From assembly GCA_020226215.1 (NCBI GenBank), contig CM035236.1, forward strand, positions 1,803,001-1,867,000: a DNA stretch of 64,000 nt, written 5' to 3'. Both the position numbers and the translations under genes were made by a program. This stretch comes from Sindora glabra (Eukaryota > Streptophyta > Magnoliopsida > Fabales > Fabaceae). The notes under the pieces were generated by a model. It was not told the DNA's origin. It did no database searches and saw nothing but the letters and a program-made list of their open reading frames with translations. Shown in pieces: positions 10,906 through 24,300 of this stretch (within the stretch, counting starts at the first letter, position 1; each line of letters starts with the position of its first letter).

Positions 10906-11700
10906 GACAGAAGTGGGTCAATGCGACGAGGTATAAATAAAACCAAAATAGACTTCATAGAAGAAAAAAAAAAGGAAAATTTTGCCTCAATTATTTCCTA
11001 CCAAGTAATTAAAAAGGGATTATTACTATATCTTTAATTTTTTAATAAAAATACAAATAAATTTTAATTGAACAAACAAATATTGTAGGTTTATCATACG
11101 GCTTCCATCTCTGCTTATACAGATGAAAGGACTAGTCTGGCTAGAGGGAGCAACAAAGTAGTTATCACGCTATGCTTTTGCCAGGTATAAGATGAGGGTA
11201 CTAGTTTGCTTTGCTCTCCCTGTACACTAAATCGATGGCTTTTCATACAAAACCGGCTTTTATCTGGTACTTCCAAAACCCACAAATATGGGTTGAAAGC
11301 ACATGAACTAGCTTGGGATGGGTTTGAGAGAGAGAGAGAGAGATCTGTATGGAACAAATCCCGAGAAGTCGCAGGGAGTTTGTTGCAGGCTTTTTCAGAT
11401 GAGTTTCAGTGTTTTGGGATGGTGTGACAGAGTTTAGTGGGTCCTGACCTGTGCCTCTCTCTCTCCCTATGGACCTACGAATTCAAGACTCAGAGAGACA
11501 CAGAGAGAAAGAAAGCTGAGTTCTATTCTCACAGCCCCACAGGAGATGAGAGAGAGATAGAGTGTGTGAAACCGAAGAGAGAATAGATGCAGTGGCGATC
11601 TGTTGGGTTAGTGTAAAATAAGGGAATTGGCAGAGAAATGAGATACAGAGATGAGATGAGAGGTGGTCCAATGTTTGCCCATCTAATTCTTATTAATTGC
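10906..11700 (-). promoter_or_regulatory. BEL1 proximal promoter with repeated GAGA elements
   Basis: The stretch holds further GAGA blocks at about 11326-11342 (plus-strand GAGA), 11455-11467 (CTCT), and a cluster of GAGAGA words from 11490 to 11640. A TGACAG word (10907-10912) resembles the TALE target core. Base composition is less AT-rich than the flanks. Short open frames here are not convincing genes. The promoter role is inferred from position upstream of BEL1. Confidence 0.5.
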
Positions 11701-12480
11701 TCAGTTTAACCCACTTTCTCTCTCCTCCATTTTGCATATTGCATGAGACCGCATCTTTTCTTTTTGTTGTTATTATTATATGCCCACTCCCACGCGCTCT
11801 TCTCTTCTTTTCGCCAATCTCATGTCAATTAAATACTCTGTTTAGCGGTAATAAAATTAATCATGCAGACAAAAGGTAAACGCATTTTCTTACTCAAATC
11901 CATGCAAAATTCAGGGTTTCTTAGCCTTAGGGTTCTGGATTTATCCTCCTTATATATTTAATCACTTTTATTATTAAATAAAAATTTATATAAAATTACA
12001 CCCATGGTATCTTTGCTATAAGAGAAGGCAAAGGCATCTTTGAATTATATAGAAATAATTTCCGTTTCCATTGCAACCTCTTGATTATATGTGAATGAAG
12101 CTTAAGATTTCTTATTAGAGATGTTAATTAAATGAATAAGCTTGCGATGGAAGAAGACAATTTATAAATGCAAAGATTTCTACATTTAATAATGATGCGT
12201 TAGGTTATTTGTAACTTGTAAGCATTAAGCAAGTGGCTTTTGGCGACATATGATTTGCATTCGATGAATGACAAAGATGATCTTAATCAAGTATTTTTCA
12301 TGCATGCTTAATTTTGCATAACGTCCATTTTGATATTTCACCTTGGAAAAACATTTGTCATTTCCATTTTCATGATTCGTGCATATGTGTAATTGATCCA
12401 TCGGTTGATAGCGTTTAAAAAACAAATAAATAAAGAACTTGCTCCTTGTCAAAAAAAAACATGCACGTTGTTTACATCAC
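11701..12480. other. BEL1 upstream intergenic DNA
   Basis: Moderately AT-rich, with no repeats of note and no coding signature. It may include distal promoter sequence of BEL1. Nothing specific can be supported. Confidence 0.45.
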
Positions 12481-12750
12481 TTTCTGATGGAGTTTTAATT
12501 TGTTGCGTACCAAACAAGAATGAGAGTGGGGGAGGGAAGAAGAAGAGGAAGGTGGTCCTGCCAGTGAAATGGAAGGGAGCTATGCGATTCCTATCTCCGC
12601 CGCTTGCCAAATATTTCTCTTCTTCCCTTTAACCCACCAACACCACCGCACCGATCGTGACGTCAATCTCACGCACTCCTTTTACTGCTTCTGTGCTGGG
12701 ATGGTGGGTCAGCAGAGCGGGAAATGCTTGAATGCTCCCAGTCCTCCCAT
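12481..12750. promoter_or_regulatory. GC-richer island with TGACGTCA site upstream of BEL1
   Basis: This ~270-base island stands out from its AT-rich surroundings. It holds a perfect palindromic TGACGTCA (12658-12665, within GATCGTGACGTCAATC), a bZIP/TGA factor site type. It could be a distal BEL1 element, a conserved non-coding sequence, or a fragment of a lost gene. No protein domain is visible in the short frames. Confidence 0.35.
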
Positions 12751-14560
12751 AAACGTATTTAATTATGATTAATAAATAAAAAAATTTCTCAATCCGCATA
12801 TATATTAAAAATATAATTTTTTAATTTTTAACATCTTAAAAATTGTAAAAAATTAACAAATAATTTTTATTTATGAGCCATGATTAAATTAAATGTATGT
12901 AATATGATTGAAGGATGTTCGCTTGCGCATGTTTGGCTAATTAGGTTATACTACGCAACACCACATCCAATTATTTTTTATTTTTGATTATAAACAAATC
13001 AAGTTAGTCACGAATAATTCAAGATTGATTCTTGAATTGGATTTTAAATAAATCAAACTTAAATGTGCCAAAGTTAATTAATACATGATTCAAGCTTGAG
13101 TTTCATTAGTTTGAACCATTCACAAGCCAAAACAATCTTAATAAAAATATATTTTTTTATTTTTATACCATATACAAATAATATAATACATAGAAAATTA
13201 ATCCTATTATTAATAATTAAGATTGCATGAAGAAGTGTAATACTTTAATTGAACTAATTAACTTTATAATATATATTACTTTTAGTTAAATGTAATTATT
13301 AATATTACATGACAATTGTACATATATTTTTGATAAATTTAATAATTGTAGAAAATTTTATATTGATAAGTAAAATAAGATAAAAAAATTTAATATTTGA
13401 TTTATTTATGAAAGATAAAATTTTATATACTTAAATTTAGGTGAAATAATGAATCATTCAGATAAAGTTGTAAAAATATATTTAAATTTATTTTTATTAG
13501 AAGCACAAATTGGATCTTAATAACATCTTGAATAAATTCATATAAATTTATTTAAATTCATATTTGAATTATATTCGAGTCTAAATTTGAATTATTTAAA
13601 CTTAATAATTTTCAATTTAAATTTAAATTTATTTATTTTTAACAATTCAAGCTTAAGTGTATAAATATTTAGCTCAACTTAGTTCATTTATACCCCTGAC
13701 TATTCTCACGTGTATTAATTTTAACTCTTATTATTGATGGCACACACTGTTAGAGAGGGATATTTTTCACGTTCAAAACCGCAGATTTATTGTTTAATCA
13801 CACACTTCTTCCATATGTTTATTTTCTAATCCAAAAATTAGAACTTATATATATATACCTATACCAACCTATAAAATAAATAAATATAATTGAATTAATA
13901 ATTAATTATTATGATAGAAAGCACACAAAGAAAATTTTTCAATAACATCATAGCTGCAAGTGAATCAAAGACTTGTAAAAAATTTGATTCAAATTTCTTT
14001 AAATGAATCGGGTGAACTCAAGCTGCTTATAAACCTAAATGAATCTAATTATAAAAGATATAATTTTATTTTTATGCTATATATATAAAAAAATTATAAT
14101 ATAAAAAAATTGAATAACATTAATAATTAGTGAAGTTGCACATGGTGTTTTGGGTGATGTATTTAGCTTTCTCGTTTTGTTTGCATCAAAATTTATATTA
14201 GAATTAAACTAAGATAAAAAAAAATTGGTGTCTAACTTATTTATAAAAGATAAAATTTTATATGTTCAAATTTATGTGAAATTAAAAATTATTTAAATAA
14301 AATTGTATAAATGGACATTTATTTATATTTATTAGAAATCTGAATTCAAATTTTAATATTTCAAATTCAATAATTAAAATTTTAAATTCAATAATATACT
14401 ATTCAAATAAATTTATATAAACTCGTACTTGAACTTAAGTTTCGAATTACTCAAATTTAATTAACGATATTTAGTTGAAATTCGAATTAGTTTATTTTTC
14501 ACAATTTTAAACTTAACTATATAAATATTCGGATCCATCCGATTCAGCTCCATCCCCAAA
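12751..14560. repeat. Old AT-rich direct repeats upstream of BEL1
   Basis: Two related blocks in the same orientation lie about 0.83 kb apart. Both contain an AAAGATAAAATTTTATAT core (near 13410 and 14247), preceded by a 'TATTTTTAT..CATATA' stretch. They are followed by degenerate AAATTTGAATTA / TTCAAATTTAAT words and end near 13697 and 14555. They look like two decayed copies of one dispersed repeat. No coding sequence is seen, and superfamily cannot be told. Confidence 0.5.
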
Positions 14561-15710
14561 CCAACCAGGTGTGATGCCGCTGCTTTTTAGAATGTAGAGA
14601 TAGCCCTTTAGAAATAAATTACTTTTATATTATTTATAATAATTAATAATTATATACAGCTAAAATTCTATTTTGATTCTGAAAATATTAAGTTTATATC
14701 AATTTTATTTTTAAGATAAGGTTTAATTCCTCTAGTAAATATTAGTCATATATGATAAAGACTAAAATTTGATATAAATTTAAATTTTTAACAATCAAAT
14801 TGATACAAATCTTATTTTAAAAAATAAAATTAATGAAAATTTAATACTTTGAATATCAAAATAGAGATTTAGTTTTTACTTTCGGTTTCTTTTTCCTGCA
14901 ACGTTTGACATAAACGTTGAGTGGGTAAAGTACAATTGAATTACAAAAACCTCAGTTTGTTAGGGACAAATACTACCCAGGCAGGAGGGAAAGGCAACTG
15001 ATTGAGGGGAAAAGGGCAGATAAGCGGGTGGGTTTTTAGGAGAAGAGGGTATCGGATGGTGTGTCATTTTACGGCTCCGTGAGAGCTGTGGGATGTTGTG
15101 CGCTTCTCAGAATTCACTCACCGTTCTGTAGATGCAGCTAGCTAATAGTGATGTACCAATGTTTTTCTTGTGAAATTAATTGATACAGAAAATAATATAT
15201 GATTTTGTTTCAAATGAAAACTAGTTCATGTGCAGATTCTAAACCAACTTGAACATAAACAGACAGATGTCACTGGCTCTGTCTGAGACATCATTAACAA
15301 CGTAAGAGGATGACCAGACAGACACAATATTCTGAAGAGAACAGGTTTTGAAACTTGTAACTAGTTACTAGAGGAGATGGGAGGAGCAGTCTACATTATA
15401 ATCACCAATTTGGTGGTCCATCCATCCCCATTAATTGGTCCCTACTACCAACCAATATATGTAATGTGCTTCGTTTCTCAATATGATGATAATCATTTTT
15501 TTATCTGTCTTTTGGACCATCCTATGCACCACAACTTATTGGGAAGCCATACAACTAGGCATCATGCATCACTTCTCTGGGCAAGAAACCAAGTACCACC
15601 ACACTACACCTTTCTTTCATTTCTTTTCTTCTTCCTAACCAAAGCAACCAAAAAATTTTACATCAATTTTACTTTTTGTGTTTCTAAAGGGAACAATAAA
15701 ACTTAAAATT
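14561..15710. other. Less AT-rich island far upstream of BEL1, function unknown
   Basis: From about 14880 to 15340 the composition becomes nearly balanced, with words such as GGGTATCGGATGGTG and CAGACAGATGTCACTGGCTCTGTCTGAGACATC. The latter region contains CAGACAGA...TCTGTCTG, a near-palindromic arrangement. A plus-strand open stretch (15377-15706) begins with a plausible ATG but shows no known domain. The island could be a conserved regulatory block or the remains of a gene. I could not assign it. Confidence 0.3.
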
Positions 15711-15835
15711 AATGTAAAATTTATATGTGATTTATAATCCCTGCGTATATGTTACATGTGTCTGTTTTTGAATCTATAAATAATATGATTCCCACAGGAA
15801 TTCTTCCTAAACAACACTGGGGGTCTGTGTGTTTT

Positions 15836-16520
15836 GATGGAGGAAAAAATATAGTTATAAAGTATTAAAATAATAAAAAATATTTTATTTATTCAATTTT
15901 AAATGGATACAAGAAATATAGTCCAAAGTAATCACACATATGTTATTGCTTTATAGGCAAAAAAATGCAAGGGAAAGAATTACAGAATTTTCTCATAAGC
16001 AATGCTTTAAGGCAATAATATCATTACGGATTTAGAGGCCTAAAACAAATCTGGCCATTAAAGCAATAATGACAACAATGTCATCGTTTTATTGGTAAAA
16101 GTTACAAGGTAAGAAAGGTGGTGCATTTTTTTGTGCAACTATATAAAGTGACGACATATATCATTGTTTTATAGTTAAAAAAAATCTAAGATCTAATGTG
16201 ATAATATTTATCATCACTTTATCTAAATTAATTATTGGATCAGAACTAAAAACACCTTTTTCTATATTAAGAATTCTATAATGATGACAATGTCATTATT
16301 TTAATATTTTCAATTGACAAGGAGATGCATGTTAACGGCTTTCCCTTGTAATAACCACAATATCACTAGTTTAGGTAGAAAACGTCATTGCTTTAGAATG
16401 CTAGAAAATAAAGCCCCACAATTAACCAATGCAAACCTATTGCAACAATTTCATTAAACTTTAAAGTGATAACATTCAAAATTATGTCACTTTAGAGTCT
16501 ATATATATCAATTTGTAGCA
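15836..16520. repeat. Degenerate short-repeat block (ATGACAATGTCATTGTTTTA-like)
   Basis: At least six imperfect copies of a ~20-base word built around the palindrome ATGaCAATGTCAT recur: near 16071, 16143, 16198, 16275, 16365 and 16383. Spacing is irregular, 60-100 bases. Such blocks are common in subterminal parts of plant DNA transposons, but I see no termini. Confidence 0.45.
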
Positions 16521-17730
16521 CTATCCCTGTCTCCATTTTTTAGGTGATTTTCCTCTAACCTCTCTTGCAATTTAAGGATGTTTCCTTACTTTTTAATTAA
16601 ATTTCTCAATATTTCTATCTTCCCTCTCTATCTTACTCTCATTTACATATTTTTTTTTCAATTTCTTCCTTCACATTTCATAGATTTCATTGCATTACTA
16701 GCAATTTGAAGTAAGTCTGTCTTCAATACAATATATTGTTTTTGTATGAATAAAATGGTGGTTGTACTTACAAGTTTGCTATTGTCAATTTGTAAGAAAG
16801 CATTTTGCACTTTGAATACATAGTTTATATGATTTAGGATATGAAAATGAGTTATAATTTTTCGAGTTGTTTTGCTTTGTCTATGGATGTAAATTTCTCT
16901 CATTTATGCTGATGTAACAATTTTAGGTTCTAAACATGTAATTGAATTGATTTGGGATATGTAATTAATTATATGATTTGAAATATAATTTTTTTCTCAT
17001 TTTTTCTTTTTTTTTTGCTTTACTAATGTAAATTTATGAAAATAAGTATTATATTGATGTTGTAAGTCTTCTAATATGATTTTTTCTATTTAGACATAGT
17101 GTTGAATTTATAAGTTAATATAGTGATACTTGAACCTAGGATAGGACTATTAACTTAGAAGTAATTTAGGAATTGTTGAAGGAGAATACAAAAATAAAAA
17201 TTTAATAATTTTAATAAAGAATAGAATATTATATAACTATAGATTAAAAGGGTAAATTTATAGTAGTTAAAAATATGCATGAGAAGATGAAATATTAAAA
17301 TATTACCTATTGAATAATTATTAAAATATTTTAGTATGATTGTTAAATAGTTAAAAATATTGTAACTTATATTAAAATATTAAATAGCTAAAACAAGATT
17401 ATTACTAAAACAAATAAGATTATTAAATAGTCAAAATTACTATAACTTATATTAAATTAATAAAATTATTGTAAGTTATATTAATATATTAAATATCAAG
17501 ATAATAAATATTAAAATATCATTAAACATTTTAATTTTGAAATATTAAATTTATTATAGTTTATTAATTATTGAAAAATTATTAACCTCTTAAAAATTAA
17601 TTACAATTAGTTCATTATAAGTAAATAAATAGTTAAAGATATTAATTAATATAGAAAGAACTAATAAAAAATTAGAAATAACTATAATCATATATAAGAA
17701 TGAAAATCACAAAAAATAATGCTGATGAAA
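16521..17730. other. AT-rich DNA, nothing recognised
   Basis: The stretch 17200-17660 is a low-complexity web of TTAAAATATT / AAATAGTTAAAA words. No coding potential and no element termini are visible. Confidence 0.5.
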
Positions 17731-17735
17731 TATGA

Positions 17736-20205
17736 TGTTAAACTCTCTTAAATTATTAATATATTAGAAGTTATTTTGTGAGAAAGAATAGATAAAGCAA
17801 CCAGTAAATTCGAGTAAATAAGGAATCTTACATGTGAAATATGAAATAAAATTGAATTAATAAAAGTAAGAATATAGCAATATGATTTCGGTGAAATTTT
17901 GATGAAAAAATTTATTGGAATCATGAAGCATAAAATTATATACTGATACAAATGAGTATGTGAGTATGGAAAAGGTTTAAAAGTAATTTTTTAAAAATGG
18001 TCCTAAGGCTATATTTTTTTCATATCAGCCTCAAACCGCTCATTTCTCTCCATTTCTGCCACCTTCTGTATATAATCTCCACACTACTCTATCAATTAAG
18101 TAAAGAAAGCCTCAAATCTTATTGATTTATTCATCTAGTCAAGGTAAGAACATTGCCTTCGTTAAGAATCCATCATATTTTTTCTTAATTGATGAAAGAT
18201 TTAAGGTTTATTTAATTTTATTGGATATTCTAAATTCTAACTCTAGAATTCATAAATTTTAATATGATTAGGATTGAAAAATCATCAAATTAGCATTCTA
18301 ACATTCTCTTCCATAAAAAATAAGTGGATAATCTAGTTAAATTTATGAATTTTATAGTTATATGATGGTATGGATAAAATGTAGGTTGTTCTATGATTTT
18401 GCTTAAATCTGATTTATTTTGATATGGTGAAAGTAATAAATGATGTAGAAAGGTGATATAATATGTTAGATAAGTGTATTGATGATTATATTAAAATTTG
18501 GTATATAATATATGTTTAAAGGGTATTCAAAATTGAATGAATAGTAAATTTTTCATAAAAAATTAATCTATTTATATATAAATCGATTGGTCAATTAATT
18601 TTGAAGGTTTAAAGGCAAAATTAGGCTTTAGAATCGCTCGATTCTAAAGGTCCAAGGTGAAACCAAATAGATGAATCAATTGATCAATTAATTTACTAAA
18701 CCCAAAATTTTATACTAACTTTAAAAAGGTATAACTCCTTTATCTTATATCTGTTTTAAATAAACTATTTATTTTTTAAAAGTAATTGAGTTTACTTTCA
18801 AATAAAATTAGTTTCAAGTCAAAATTTTATATATATTTTGAGATATCATTAAAATATTAGACAAAGGTCAAAACTCAAGAGTTTAAAAAAATGAATTTTT
18901 TGTGTCTATCTTCCAAAAAGTGTAACACTTTTAAATTTTAACCAATTTAAGTGAATAAGTAGTTTATGAAAAGTTAATTGAATTTATTTTCATATAAAAT
19001 AAGTTTTATGAATAATATATTCATAATTTTTGAATTATTCCTAAAATATTACTTAAGTGTTATAACTATAGTGACCCTATAGTCCATCATACGTAATCTA
19101 TTTTATATTTTCATGATCTATAATAGTATTACTTGGGGCATCTGACCTTTAGATAAAGTTATTTGTGATAATTATAAGATAAGCACATGATTAGGAAATT
19201 TATAAAATGATAAATTAGATATTGTATGATATAATATGGGTTGAAATGAACTTATTGCATTATTTATAAAATAAAATGTATTGAGAATTGTTTTATGGAT
19301 TGCATGAATGCTTATAATGAGGCAAGAAGATATAATGATGATGATGTGTATTGTATTGCACATTGAAATTTAATTATGATTACATTAGGTAAAGCTTGAG
19401 TTCTAGTATTTAAATTGCATTGTGAATCATGCCATGAATGGTAATAAAGATGAGAAATGTGATGAAGTGATGTTATGAATGCCAAATAAAAAATTCCTAG
19501 TGATATGTTTGTAAAGGGTATATGACAGATCCTAAAAGGATAAGGATGAAAAGTTTGTAAAGGTATAAGATTGACCTAGAAGACAAAAGGTAAATGATTA
19601 TATTTTTATCTATTATTTATTACTCCAAATGAGATATGACTTAATTATAGTTATCCTTGAATGTTTTTACATAAGATATTGAAAATGAAATGATTATGTA
19701 TTAATTTCATTATTATTGGTTCTTCGTTTTTAATGTGCTTAAATATGATATGAATGGTTAAAAGAGAATAGTTTGTTAAGTAAGCCCTGGACTCACTCCT
19801 CTGTGATTTATTTTACAGATTCCTAAGTTTAACCTCCACCTTTGCTTCCACCTCCTCAAAGCTAGGATCCATGAAAGCTTACTAATAGCAATATAGTAGT
19901 ACATATTCTTATACGTAGTATATTTTGGGCCTCATTTTGCCACAGATTTGGGTAAAAGAAACATTAAACTGATTCTTCCTAAGTTAATTAAGCTTGTTTA
20001 TCCTCATTTTTGGAGGACTATAAGTATACCTAACTTTCTCATCTTTTATAGAAATCTCAATGAATGTTTTCTTTTTAAAATATTATTTTCTTTTATAATT
20101 GAATGATACTTGTTAAATTAGGATTAAGTTAATTAATTAAGATTAGGCCAATGGAAACTAGAAAAGAGGTTCCATACTAATTAAAATTAAGTTAGGATCG
20201 TGACA
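17736..20205 (+). mobile_element. Solo LTR, 2470 bp, probably Gypsy, target duplication TATGA
   Basis: The element starts TGTTAAACTCTC and ends TTAGGATCGTGACA, a terminus typical of plant Gypsy LTRs. TATGA flanks both sides (17731-17735 and 20206-20210). It has no coding domain. Internal words such as CTCACTCCTCTGTGATTTATTTTACAG (~19793-19820) resemble the downstream part of Gypsy LTRs. A block with paired ATCGATTGGTCAATT and ATCAATTGATCAATT words lies near 18582-18690 and is palindromic. Open frames inside it are chance. The orientation given is that of the TG-to-GTGACA reading. Confidence 0.75.
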
Positions 20206-20210
20206 TATGA

Positions 20211-21174
20211 AAAGAATCCAAAGTTTCTTTAAATAATAAAATAACCTTGAAGTTCTTCTTGAACTCAAAAGAACTTCATGTAGATGAAATCTTGATTTTA
20301 CAAATTGTATTACAATGTTTTAATCATCTATTTCATTCTTCTACCAATCCTTTTATATTTTTTTTATTAGTAAGAATAACAATATAAAGTGAAATTATAA
20401 TTTCCACATTGATTATTAAATAAAATTGACATGTAAAGTGAAATAAGGTGAACCATATTAGCTCTTAAACATCAACTTTATAAAAAAAACATTGTAATCT
20501 AAATGAAGATGACATCATCCTACCATAGAACATTTAACTCTAGATGTTTAGGAAAAATTAATATTATAAATCTTTCAAATTTCAATTATATGTAAACAAT
20601 TAACATCTTTTCCTTGGAGGAATTTTTTTTATTTTCATGAAACAATGTACTATAACTTAAACATCAATTATTAGTAAAAAACCTCGATGTCTTTCCTTTG
20701 GATATATTTTTATAGAATTGGAAGTAATAATTTCACAAATTAAGTATAAATTTTGTAAAAACCTCGACATCATATATTAAATTGATCAAAATTTTTATTC
20801 AAGTTGCATAATCTAAAATCCAGAGCATTACAAATTTTGTATGAATTACGATGTTGGTTATTTGTAACAACCTCGACTTCCTTTTTTTTGTAAAAGTTTT
20901 TCTTACACAAGTAGATTCAAACGATAACACATTAAACATAAATTTAGAAACAAATAAGAAATCAGATAATTAATTATGAAAATATATTCTATAATTTTAT
21001 TTATTTCATCGACATATTAATAATAAACAGTTAACTTATTGTTAATTTCCTTATAGTAATCCATGTAGGTATTACACATCTTTGCTGCCAATTCCTTTAT
21101 GTTAAGTACTATTCTATTAAAAAAATAAGTCTTTTCATATGAAGTCTAGGTAATACATTTCCTTTTATTACTAA
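20211..21174. other. AT-rich DNA with short repeated ACCTCGAYRTC words
   Basis: Between the solo LTR and the Helitron end there are several scattered copies of AACATCAA and ACCTCGATGTC / ACCTCGACATC (near 20475, 20681, 20760 and 20871). This pattern suggests the subterminal region of a DNA transposon. No gene or termini are resolved. Confidence 0.35.
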
Positions 21175-21203
21175 TTAGTTTGAAGCCCGTGCATTGCATA
21201 GGC
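21175..21203 (-). repeat. Helitron 3' terminal hairpin and CTAA end
   Basis: The GC-rich hairpin (stem with one G-T pair and one mismatch) followed six bases later by CTAA and a T fits the Helitron 3' terminus (hairpin plus CTRR). It is one of the few GC-rich spots in several kilobases and lies ~180 bases past the end of the helicase remnant, where it should be. Confidence 0.75.
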
Positions 21204-21359
21204 ATAAATGTAAACATATAGAATATATGCATTTTAAAAAAAATTATTGTATCAAGAATTGAAGATAACACATTACGTATCAAATATGTATAATGGTAAA
21301 AGATGATGTTGTAATGCATTTTAGAAAGATGAAAAGGTTTTGAGAATACATTTACTTTT

Positions 21360-24300
21360 TGTCATATATTTTGGAAGACTTCCTTGAATATAACATTAGT
21401 GGTAGCACTTGAATTCCCACTTTCTTTGTCATCAATAAAAAATTTTAAACCATTCCTACTTCTAACTCTAGATACAACAACATAAAGTTGTCAATGGCTA
21501 AATACAGGTCTGGACAAGTAGTAGCTAACTCTTTTTATTAACTGCCCTTGACTCTTGTTAATGGATATTGCATAAGAAATAATGATTGAAAATTTTTTCT
21601 TCTTAATTTGAAAGGCTACTTTGATTGGGATAAACTAAGAATCATTCAAAGGATGAAAACTTTTGAACTAATATTTGTTCTAGTTAAAACTTCAGCTTCT
21701 ATTACATGATTAGCCATTTATGTGAATATCAATCTGGTGCCATTACAAAGACCATTGGCTTGGTCTATATTTTTTATTAGTATAATAGGAACCCTAACTT
21801 TAAACTTCAGATTATAATTAGGCAATTTTGAACAATGTATTCCATTAAGAACTTCCGGCATTAACAAATGCACTTGGTAAGACTTGTTTAAACTTGTTTG
21901 ACATATTGAATTTTAATTGAAATATTCTCTTTCATCATTATCAATTAATGATAAAATGTATAAATTCACTTCATTAACCATACTAAGTCTTGGGGAAAGA
22001 ATTACTGAATCACGTAAGTATTCTTTATAGTCATGATTTTGTATTAAAAAAAGATATGTTGATTTGACAATAGCTCATTCAACATATCTTTTAAATATTA
22101 ATGAAGACTCAACAAGAGATCCTTAAGAATATCTATGTCAACATTTCCATCATATGGCTCACCAAGTTTTCCGTCAGCAATATTTAAAATTGATTAAAAG
22201 AATTCTTTTAAACATTAAAGGTTAAAAGGAAAGCATGATTTTACTTCAAGATGCATATTTTTGTTTAAAATCAACACATAACAACAATCCCACAAGTAAA
22301 AAGAATTCAATGTAATGTTGATAATATCAAAATGATTGGCTCCCAAAATTACTAGAAGAATTTATTGAAAATCACCACCAAAAATAATTATCTTACCTTT
22401 AAAAGGTAAATTATGAATATTACGATTATCCAACTGGAGAATATCTCGAAAAGTCTTGTCAAGAGCTTCAAAACAATGTTTATGCACCATTGGAGTCTCA
22501 TCCCATAATATAAGATTAGTCATTCACAATAATTCTAGTTAAGCATTTCTTCGTTTTATGTTGTATGTTGAGTCTTCATTAATATTCAAGAGAATAACAA
22601 ATCTTCAATGAGCTATTCATCCATTTGGAAGCAATATAAAGGCTATGCCATTGGAAGCAACTGTTAATATAATTCTACCTTCTAATCTTAAAGAAACAAT
22701 TATAACTTTTCATATATAAATTTTCTCAATACCACTAAAAGCATATAGAAAGAAAACATCACCATTATCACAATTGATAACCTCAATAATAATGTAGAAA
22801 ACTTCCTTTTGCTTACAAGTTATTGAATCCAATAATTTGGATACTTCCAATTTCAATGTCTGTTTGTCATAATTAACCTTTTCAATAATTAACCTATTTA
22901 GCTCATATTGTGGTCATTCAAATCTAGAATTGGAATCGAAGGAAAATTATATAAACTATGACCATTACTTCTTAAAATATTTTTAATTTCAGCAAGAGTG
23001 TAATTTTTCAGTTAATCTTTTAATAATGTCAAGTTTGTTAATTAGTAAAGACCTTTGTTGGAAAATGAATCTAAAAAAATCCACAAGTTGTAAAAAATCA
23101 TACAATGGAAAAAATATTGTAACAAATGTAAATTTTGTAAATTAAACATAAAGTATAAACAATTAGTAATACTTTTAGATTGAAGTTTTATTCTTTACAT
23201 GTATAAAATGTAATAAAAAAATAAAGACCAAGTTTCATTCCAAACATATTTAGGTCTTCAAAGGTAGCAGCAATATAACATGGTGAAATAAAGTTTACGA
23301 AGATATTGACCTAACCCCCAAGATGATGCTTCTTTAATTGTAGTAATGTACTTTTTGTCATTATCAGGTAACCTTAAAGTATAGCAAGCTTTTTTAAAAG
23401 TTTCATAAATAATGTCATTTACCATATGTATATCTTTATAATAGGTAGGTCTTTTTACCTTATTTAATGATATACGCAAGTATTATAATTCTTCAGCTAA
23501 TGGTAAGTTGATTCTTGTAATTGTAATTCGACATTTCTTTTGAACCATTTCCAAAGGTTCTCTTTATAAATATATTTTAAAGGAAAATCCATATAAGTTA
23601 ACTTCCTAGCCTCTGGATCTTCTTCATTTCTTTCCATCCATATAGTAAACATTGTCTCTTTATTTGTTTCTTGATTAACTATTTCTTTAAGTGATCCATC
23701 ATTAGTGACAACTAAATATTGTTGATTAGGCAAATGAAACTTCAATCTCTTAACTGGCGATTACCTATGATAAATGTTATAACCAAATATTCTCTAACAT
23801 GCCTCACAAGTAGATATATATCTATAATCATAATAAGATTTAATCTCATGAATGTTTCCAACTAATTCTCCTTTTTTTAAGCTTGATATAAGGAGGCTAT
23901 GACACATTCGTGACATTTGTTGATATATTTGAAAAGATATTTGATAGATGTCCCTTGATTACAAGATTCTACATTGATGTGCTCTTCGTATCTTTTCAAC
24001 TATTAAGGATTATATACAATAATGAAATGATTATCTAGTGCAATGTGATTCTTCTCAACAAATTGTCCATTATTATGATGTTTATATAGAGTGTAACTAA
24101 CATCATCAATAAAAGTATGATCTAGAAACTTCTCAAGAAATATTTAGTACATTTACCATTTTGCATGCAAAGAGATTGAGGATTAGCAATATTGCATGGT
24201 TCATGTAACATAAAATTCTTAACCAAATCATATAAAATTATATCTTTACATGGGTTAAACATTTTTGAACATATCTTCTTATCAATATCCTTATTGGTGA

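Noticed and set aside
15377..15706. 109-residue plus-strand frame as a gene
   Set aside because: It has a plausible ATG but no domain, and an odd composition rich in His, Phe and Tyr. Not supported as a protein.
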